From contig NC_020541.1 of assembly GCF_000230695.2 (NCBI RefSeq), positions 1,674,001 to 1,738,000 on the forward strand: 64,000 bases of DNA, given 5' to 3'. The position numbers and the translations under genes were made by a program. Shown here in pieces: positions 59,621 to 64,000 of the stretch (position 1 is its first letter; each line of letters opens with the position of its first letter). The stretch comes from Rhodanobacter denitrificans (GTDB lineage Bacteria; Pseudomonadota; Gammaproteobacteria; Xanthomonadales; Rhodanobacteraceae). Under the pieces are notes generated by a model. It searched no databases, was not told where the DNA came from, and saw only the letters and a program-made list of their open reading frames with translations.

Positions 59621-60868
59621 TCAGGGCGACAACAGGCCGTAGCCGTAGCGCGGGTCGTGGCCCGGGGCGCCGAGGGGGCGGGCCTCGCCGATCAGTTGCT
59701 GCTGCACCTGCGCCGCGGCGCCCGCGTGGGGAGCGTCCAGCAGCTGGGCGGCTTTTCGCGCCACGATCGGCGCCGCGAACGAGGTGCCGCGCAGCGCGTC
59801 GCGGCCGCTGCCGAACACGCCGGACGCGCAGAAATCCACCTGGTCGCCGCTGCCGGATTCGGGCAGCGCGCGGTCGTGCGCGTCGACACCGCCGACGCCG
59901 ATCACGCCGGGGTAGGACGCGGGAAACAGCGGTGGTGCCGCGGGACCGTCGTTGCCGACCGCACTGACCAGCACGTGGCCGCGCGCGATCATCGCCTGCA
60001 CCGCGCGCGCGAGCACCGGGTTGTCGGGGCCGACCAGGCTGATGTTGATCACCGCCACGTGCTCGCGCGCCATCCATGCCAGCGCGTCGACGAGGTTCGA
60101 TGTGGCGCCGCCGACCGCGTCGCCGCACCACAGGTCGGCGGCGTACAGCGTGTCCGGGTCGCCGGCGACGAGGCGGGCGGCGACCGCGGTGCCGTGTCGC
60201 GATACGGTGGCCGTCTGGCAGCCATGCGGTTCGATGCGTGCGTGTGCCAGCGCGGGATCGCGCGGGTCGACGCCGCCATCGACCAGGCCCACGCGTCGCG
60301 CCGGTGCGCTGGACGACGGGGGCGCCGAGCTGGTCGCGTTGGCCACGTCGGCATGGCCCGCGGGCAGGTAGAGGTGCTGGTAGGTGAAGGTCGCGTCCGG
60401 CGCGGCCCGCTGCAAGGCGCGCATGGCTCTGGCCGTACTGCGGTTGCGGGTGTCGTGCAGCACCACGAAGTCCAGCCCCAGCGTCGCGTCCGCCGGCGTC
60501 TCGCGATCCACCACGAAACCGCTCGCCTGCACAGCGTCGCGTTGCGCGGTCGACAGGCCAGTGGCGAGAAATTCGCCGCGCAGGATCGGTGCGCCGTGGG
60601 GATCGACGTCGACGCGCCGCGGCTCGCTGCGTCGCAGCGCGTCGATCTGCAGTTTTCGCGTGAGGGCCAGCGGCCCGCGCAACAGATCGTCCACGCTGCG
60701 CAGGGGCGAGGCGGGAACCATGCCGGGCAGGCCCACGTCAGGGACCTGTACGTTCGGCAGACCCTGCACCGGACCGAGCACCTGTGCCCGTGCCGGCGTC
60801 GCGCTCACCATGGCAAGCGCGATGGCCAGCAACGGAACGAGCGTGGCGAATGGACGGCGCAAGGGCAT
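59621..60868 (-). CDS. Subtilisin-like serine protease (S8 family)
   Basis: A 415-aa secreted protease. The signal peptide ends near ARA-QV (about residue 29), followed by a propeptide-like region to about 190. The catalytic triad is readable: Asp197 in RRVGLVDGGVD, His225 in TVSRHGTAVA, and Ser363 in LRGTSFAAPIVA. The oxyanion Asn306 is in VSAVGNDG. Cys residues near 217 and 248 could form a disulfide. The ATG at 60868 has GAGG upstream; a TTG seven codons earlier is less likely. It is divergent from the ECF sigma gene with 121 bp between, which suggests regulation by or of that sigma factor. Confidence 0.88.
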   Translation of the reverse strand: MPLRRPFATLVPLLAIALAMVSATPARAQVLGPVQGLPNVQVPDVGLPGMVPASPLRSVDDLLRGPLALTRKLQIDALRRSEPRRVDVDPHGAPILRGEFLATGLSTAQRDAVQASGFVVDRETPADATLGLDFVVLHDTRNRSTARAMRALQRAAPDATFTYQHLYLPAGHADVANATSSAPPSSSAPARRVGLVDGGVDPRDPALAHARIEPHGCQTATVSRHGTAVAARLVAGDPDTLYAADLWCGDAVGGATSNLVDALAWMAREHVAVINISLVGPDNPVLARAVQAMIARGHVLVSAVGNDGPAAPPLFPASYPGVIGVGGVDAHDRALPESGSGDQVDFCASGVFGSGRDALRGTSFAAPIVARKAAQLLDAPHAGAAAQVQQQLIGEARPLGAPGHDPRYGYGLLSP

Positions 60869-60989
60869 GGCCAACGGCCTCGGGAGCAACGGGGGCGGAT
60901 GCTAGCATGGGCCTGCTTTACGCCCTCGAACTGCGCCGATGCGCGCGAGGGAAGGAATCCTCCCCTCCGGACGTAATGGAAGGTGATGC

Positions 60990-61481
60990 GTGAATGCGAG
61001 CGACGCCGTGCGCGAAGGACTGATCCCGCTGTTGCCGCGCCTGCGCCGCCTGGCGCGGGCGCTGGCAGGGCAGGTCGCCGACGCCGATGACCTGGTGCAG
61101 ATCGTGCTGGAACGTGCACTGGCCCGTGCCGCGCAGTGGCGGCCGGATGCCGCGCTGGACAAGTGGGTATTCGCGATCGCGCGCAACGCCTGGCGCGACG
61201 AGTTGCGCGCACGCGGCAGGACGCAGCATCTGTTCGCGCCCGAGGAGGCCGGCGAGATGGCCGCCGACCGCGCCAGCGCACAGCCCGCGCAGCAGCTGGA
61301 ACTGGCGATGGCGCTGGCGGCGTTGCCGCCGGACCATCGCGAAGTGGTGGCCCTGGTGCTGGTCGAGGGCATGTCCTACGGCGAGGCCGCCGAGCTGCTG
61401 GAGGTGCCGGTGGGCACCGTCACCAGCCGCCTGGCCCGCGCCCGCGCCACCTTGCAAGCCCATCTTGGGAAAGACGCATGA
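60990..61481 (+). CDS. ECF-family RNA polymerase sigma factor
   Basis: A 163-aa sigma-70 family factor with only regions 2 and 4. Region 2 has DADDLVQIVLERALARA and WVFAIARNAWRDELRAR. Region 4 has LPPDHREVVALVLVEGMSYG and EAAELLEVPVGTVTSRLARA. It starts at GTG 60990 with GGAAGG upstream. Its last codon overlaps the following anti-sigma gene (ATGA), the usual arrangement for a sigma/anti-sigma pair. Targets are unknown; the divergent protease and Ala/Gly-rich genes are natural candidates. Confidence 0.92.
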   Translation: MNASDAVREGLIPLLPRLRRLARALAGQVADADDLVQIVLERALARAAQWRPDAALDKWVFAIARNAWRDELRARGRTQHLFAPEEAGEMAADRASAQPAQQLELAMALAALPPDHREVVALVLVEGMSYGEAAELLEVPVGTVTSRLARARATLQAHLGKDA

Positions 61482-62224
61482 ACCCGATCGACGACGACAC
61501 CTTGCAGGCTTACGTGGACGGCGAACTCGACGCGGCCGGCGTCGCGCGCATCGACGCCGCGCTGGCGCGGGACGACGTGCTGGCCCGCCGCGTCAGGCAG
61601 ATGCAGGCGCTGAATGCGCAGCTGCATGCCGCGTTCGACCCGGTGCTGGACGAACCGGTGCCCGCGCGCCTGTCCGCCCGGCTGCAGCCGCAGGCCACGC
61701 CGACGGCACCGCTCACGCTGCTGGCGGGCGGCCGTGGCGCGGATGCCACCCGCCGCCGTGCGCCTCGCCGCTGGTTGATGCCGGGTGCCGCGCTGGCGGC
61801 GTCGATCACCCTGCTTGCCGTCGGCCTGTGGTGGTGGCACGCCGGCAATGAACTGGTACGCATGCGGAACGGCGAGCCCTATGCTGCCGGCGTCCTCGGC
61901 CAGGCGCTCGACCAGGCGCTGGCGAGCGAGCCGGATGCGCATGCCCCGGTCGCGATCGGCCTGAGTTTCCGCGCTGCCGACGGACAGGTCTGCCGCACCT
62001 TCACCGTCCGCACGCCGCCGGCGCGCGCCGGCTTGGCCTGTCGCGCGACGGCAGGCTGGGTGCTGCCCGTGCTGGGTCCGTCGGTTCCGGCCGAAGGCGG
62101 CGAGTTGCGCCAGGCGGCGAGCAGCCTGCCGCCCGCGGTGCAGGCCGCGGTCGATGCCCGCTTGCGCGGCAATGTCTTCGACGCGCAGCAGGAGCGCGCC
62201 GCACGCGCGGCAGGCTGGCGCTGA
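61478..62224 (+). CDS. Membrane-spanning anti-sigma factor
   Basis: A 248-aa protein with an N-terminal cytoplasmic anti-sigma domain (DDDTLQAYVDGELDAAGVAR), one membrane helix at about residues 107-124 (MPGAALAASITLLAVGLWWW), and a periplasmic domain. It lacks the His-x3-Cys-x2-Cys zinc motif of ZAS anti-sigmas, so it belongs to the non-zinc type. The periplasmic part has Cys residues in GQVCRTFTV and AGLACRATAG, giving a possible redox or structural disulfide. It is translationally coupled to the sigma gene. The signal that releases the sigma factor is unknown. Confidence 0.85.
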   Translation: MNPIDDDTLQAYVDGELDAAGVARIDAALARDDVLARRVRQMQALNAQLHAAFDPVLDEPVPARLSARLQPQATPTAPLTLLAGGRGADATRRRAPRRWLMPGAALAASITLLAVGLWWWHAGNELVRMRNGEPYAAGVLGQALDQALASEPDAHAPVAIGLSFRAADGQVCRTFTVRTPPARAGLACRATAGWVLPVLGPSVPAEGGELRQAASSLPPAVQAAVDARLRGNVFDAQQERAARAAGWR

Positions 62225-62278
62225 AGGCGCGGGGCATCGCGGCGCATCTGCGCTGCCGTGGCGGCGACGCGTCGCGGC

Positions 62279-62497
62279 TCAACGCCCTCTGACGGAATCG
62301 GCCTCGCGCATGCAGCGGCCGAACGCGACGTTGCGAAGGCCGATGCCGGTGCTGTCCAGCGCATACGCGGGGGAAACGGCGGCACGGACCCTGCAGCTGC
62401 GCTCGGCATGCAGGTGCTGCGCGTCGCGGTCGATGGGTTGCGAGGCGCAGGCGGCAAGGCACAGGCCGGCCAGGCCGGCGATCGTCAGCTTCAGCAT
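62279..62497 (-). CDS. Small predicted lipoprotein
   Basis: 72 aa from an ATG at 62497. The signal peptide MLKLTIAGLAGLCLAACAS has lipobox LAAC at residues 14-17. The mature part has two further Cys (RSCRVRAA, FGRCMREA) that may pair. It is co-directional with and 65 bp downstream of the LytTR regulator gene, so it is probably in the same transcript. The ribosome site is weak. It could be missed because a longer overlapping frame runs through the regulator gene. No family recognised. Confidence 0.65.
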   Translation of the reverse strand: MLKLTIAGLAGLCLAACASQPIDRDAQHLHAERSCRVRAAVSPAYALDSTGIGLRNVAFGRCMREADSVRGR

Positions 62498-62562
62498 GAT
62501 GGGTTTTTCGAGGTGGTCGGTTTGGGGTCGCGCAGCTCGTGCATGACGAGCCGCACGCGGGC

Positions 62563-63333
62563 TTACATGTTGCGGAACAGCGCCATGAAGGGCTGGCTCA
62601 CGGTGAGGGTTTCGGGGCGTTGTCTGAGACGCACGGTGCCCTTGCCGCTGTCGTCGCGGACGATGGAGGCAATCGCTTTCAGGTTGACTATGGTGGAGCG
62701 GTGGATCTGCTTGAACACGGCCGGGTCGAGCTGCTCCAGCAGTTCGCGGATCGGCTTGCGCAGCAATGCTTCGCCGTCGGCGGTCATCGCCACGGTGTAC
62801 TTGTGGTCGGCGCGGAAGTAGGCGACGTCGTCCACCATGATGAGCCGCGTCTCGCGGCCGGTGCCTGCGGTGATCCAGGTGAGCGGCGGCGCGGCACCGG
62901 TCTGCGCGCCGCCTTGCGCCAGCTCGCGCAGCAGCAGGGCGAGGTCGCCGCGCGCGGTCTGGCCGGCGCTGGCGCGGCGCTTCAGCCGTTCGACGGTGGC
63001 GGCCAGGCGCTCGACGACGATGGGCTTGAGCAGGTAGTCGATCGCGCCGCGCTCGAAGGCGTCGATGGCGTACTGATCGTAGGCGGTGGTGAATACCACC
63101 TGCGTGGCGGGGCTGGCTTCGGCCGCCGCCGCGGCCACTTCCAGGCCGCTCAGACCGGGCATGCGGATATCGAGGAAGGCCACGTCCGGTTGCTGCGCGG
63201 CGATCGCGTCGAGCGCGTCGGCGCCGTTCTCGCAGTCGGCGACCACGTCCAGTTCCGGCCACACCTCGCTGAGCAGGCGGCGCAGTGCATCGCGCAGCAG
63301 CGGCTCGTCCTCGGCGATCACAGCCCGGCTCAT
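62563..63333 (-). CDS. LytTR-family response regulator
   Basis: A 256-aa AlgR/LytR-type regulator. The receiver (residues 1-120) has the acidic pair in VIAEDEPLL, phospho-acceptor Asp55 in AFLDIRMPGLSG and Lys in YLLKPI. The LytTR DNA-binding domain at about 150-250 has VAYFRADHKYTVAMTADGEA, then FKQIHRSTIVNLKAIASIVR. The ATG at 63333 overlaps the stop of the upstream kinase gene (ATGA), so the two are co-translated. Targets unknown. Confidence 0.92.
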   Translation of the reverse strand: MSRAVIAEDEPLLRDALRRLLSEVWPELDVVADCENGADALDAIAAQQPDVAFLDIRMPGLSGLEVAAAAAEASPATQVVFTTAYDQYAIDAFERGAIDYLLKPIVVERLAATVERLKRRASAGQTARGDLALLLRELAQGGAQTGAAPPLTWITAGTGRETRLIMVDDVAYFRADHKYTVAMTADGEALLRKPIRELLEQLDPAVFKQIHRSTIVNLKAIASIVRDDSGKGTVRLRQRPETLTVSQPFMALFRNM

Positions 63334-64000
63334 GGGCGCGGCTCCGCGGCGATCAGTGCCATCTGTTGCGCTGGCACGGTGAGCGTGGCGGCCACACCTT
63401 CCGGCACGTTGGCGACCACGGCCAGCGAGGCGCGCGGGCCGTACACGAGCTGCAGGCGTTCGCGCACGTTCTTCAGACCGATGCCGGTGCCACCGCCGGC
63501 CGCGCCGAAGCCCTGGCCGTCGTCGGCCACCGTGACCGCCACGCTGTCGCCGTCGCGGCGGGCGAGGATCCACACCGTGCCGCCGCCGGGCTTGGGTTCC
63601 AGTCCGTGCTTGATCGCGTTCTCCACCAGGGTCTGCAGCATCATCGGCGGTAGCGTGACGGCACGCAGCGCGTCGGGCACTTCGATCCTCAGCTCCAGTC
63701 GCGCGCCCATGCGGATCTTCAGGATTTCGAGGTAGGCGCGGGCGCGCTCCAGCTCTTCGCCGAGCGTGGACAGCGTTTCCTCCGCACTGGGCAGCGAGTG
63801 GCGCAGGTACTGGATGAGGTGACCGAGCATGCGGTCGGCCTGCGCCGGCTCGCTGCGCGTGAGGTACTGCGCGCTGGCCAGCGTGTTGTAGAGGAAGTGC
63901 GGCTCCACCTGCGCGTGCAGCAGGTTGAGCCTGGCCTGCGCCAGTTCCTTGTCGGTGGCGGCCTGGGTGGCGGCCTGCTGTTCGCGGCGGCGACGTTCGG
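63330..64000 (-). CDS. LytS/AlgZ-type sensor histidine kinase (partial)
   Basis: The C-terminal part of a kinase whose 5' end lies beyond the window edge. Seen are the HisKA_5 box AQVEPHFLYNTLASAQYL with the phospho-acceptor His, TLGEELERARAYLEILKIRM, and the HATPase with PMMLQTLVENAIKHGLEPK, VADDGQGF and GIGLKNVRERLQ. A coiled-coil (EQQAATQAATDKELAQARLN) leads into the box. It should phosphorylate the LytTR regulator encoded directly after it. Sensor domains are out of view. Confidence 0.92.
   Translation of the reverse strand, partial: ERRRREQQAATQAATDKELAQARLNLLHAQVEPHFLYNTLASAQYLTRSEPAQADRMLGHLIQYLRHSLPSAEETLSTLGEELERARAYLEILKIRMGARLELRIEVPDALRAVTLPPMMLQTLVENAIKHGLEPKPGGGTVWILARRDGDSVAVTVADDGQGFGAAGGGTGIGLKNVRERLQLVYGPRASLAVVANVPEGVAATLTVPAQQMALIAAEPRP

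Overview
The window looks like chromosome from a high-GC gammaproteobacterium of the Xanthomonadales/Lysobacterales, most likely Rhodanobacteraceae (Rhodanobacter, Dyella or Luteibacter type). This rests on strong G/C third-position bias, the gene order miaA-hfq-hflX-hflK-hflC-purA, tandem S46 dipeptidyl-peptidases, GTAG-type REP palindromes with a RAYT transposase, and -10 elements of the form GCTAnAAT. The genus is inference only.

Region by region. 1-7.8 kb: a secreted PHB depolymerase-like esterase, a 617-bp composite inverted repeat, a symporter-fused hybrid histidine kinase facing a LuxR-type response regulator, and a 3-hydroxybutyrate oligomer hydrolase lipoprotein. 7.9-11.7 kb: ppiB, two small stress-type proteins, a class I aminotransferase and malate dehydrogenase. 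11.8-23.4 kb: propionate catabolism by the 2-methylcitrate cycle (prpE, prpB, prpC, prpD), interleaved with ahpCF peroxide defence, a dicarboxylate/glutamate symporter, and a terC gene under a yybP-ykoY manganese riboswitch. 23.6-27.2 kb: an OmpA-family porin whose terminator has been split by an intact IS4-family element with a visible 10-bp target duplication, then a pseudouridine synthase. 27.2-33.3 kb, minus strand: threonine degradation (tdh, kbl) with a large DUF748/AsmA-like gene between the two. 33.5-37.9 kb: two S46 peptidases with different substrate-site residues.

38.0-44.4 kb: the conserved miaA-hfq-hflX-hflK-hflC-DUF2065-purA block. 44.5-45.2 kb: a RAYT transposase bracketed by three identical 32-bp REPs. 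45.2-48.2 kb: alanine catabolism (Lrp-type regulator, dadA, alr). 48.3-48.9 kb: an HD-domain protein. 49.0-57.4 kb: a visibly less GC-rich defence island, with an Mrr-like endonuclease and a tightly overlapping type I restriction operon hsdM-hsdS-(unknown gene)-hsdR. The unknown 203-codon gene carries a plausible PD-(D/E)xK nuclease signature. Directly after hsdR lies an array of ten degenerate 21-bp tandem repeats. 57.9-62.2 kb: a hypothetical gene, an Ala/Gly-rich secreted protein, a subtilisin-like protease, and a divergent ECF sigma/anti-sigma pair. 62.3-64 kb: a small lipoprotein and a LytTR-type two-component system that runs off the window.

How the genes fit together: PHB and oligomer hydrolysis feed 3-hydroxybutyrate. 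The prp genes turn propionate into pyruvate and succinate, and mdh and the symporter handle C4 acids. dadA/alr, tdh/kbl and the S46 peptidases handle amino acids and peptides, which suggests a heterotroph living on polymers and peptides. The best candidates for undescribed biology are the nuclease-like gene inside the hsd operon, the 21-bp repeat array beside it, and the REP/RAYT unit. No tRNA, rRNA or CRISPR array was seen.
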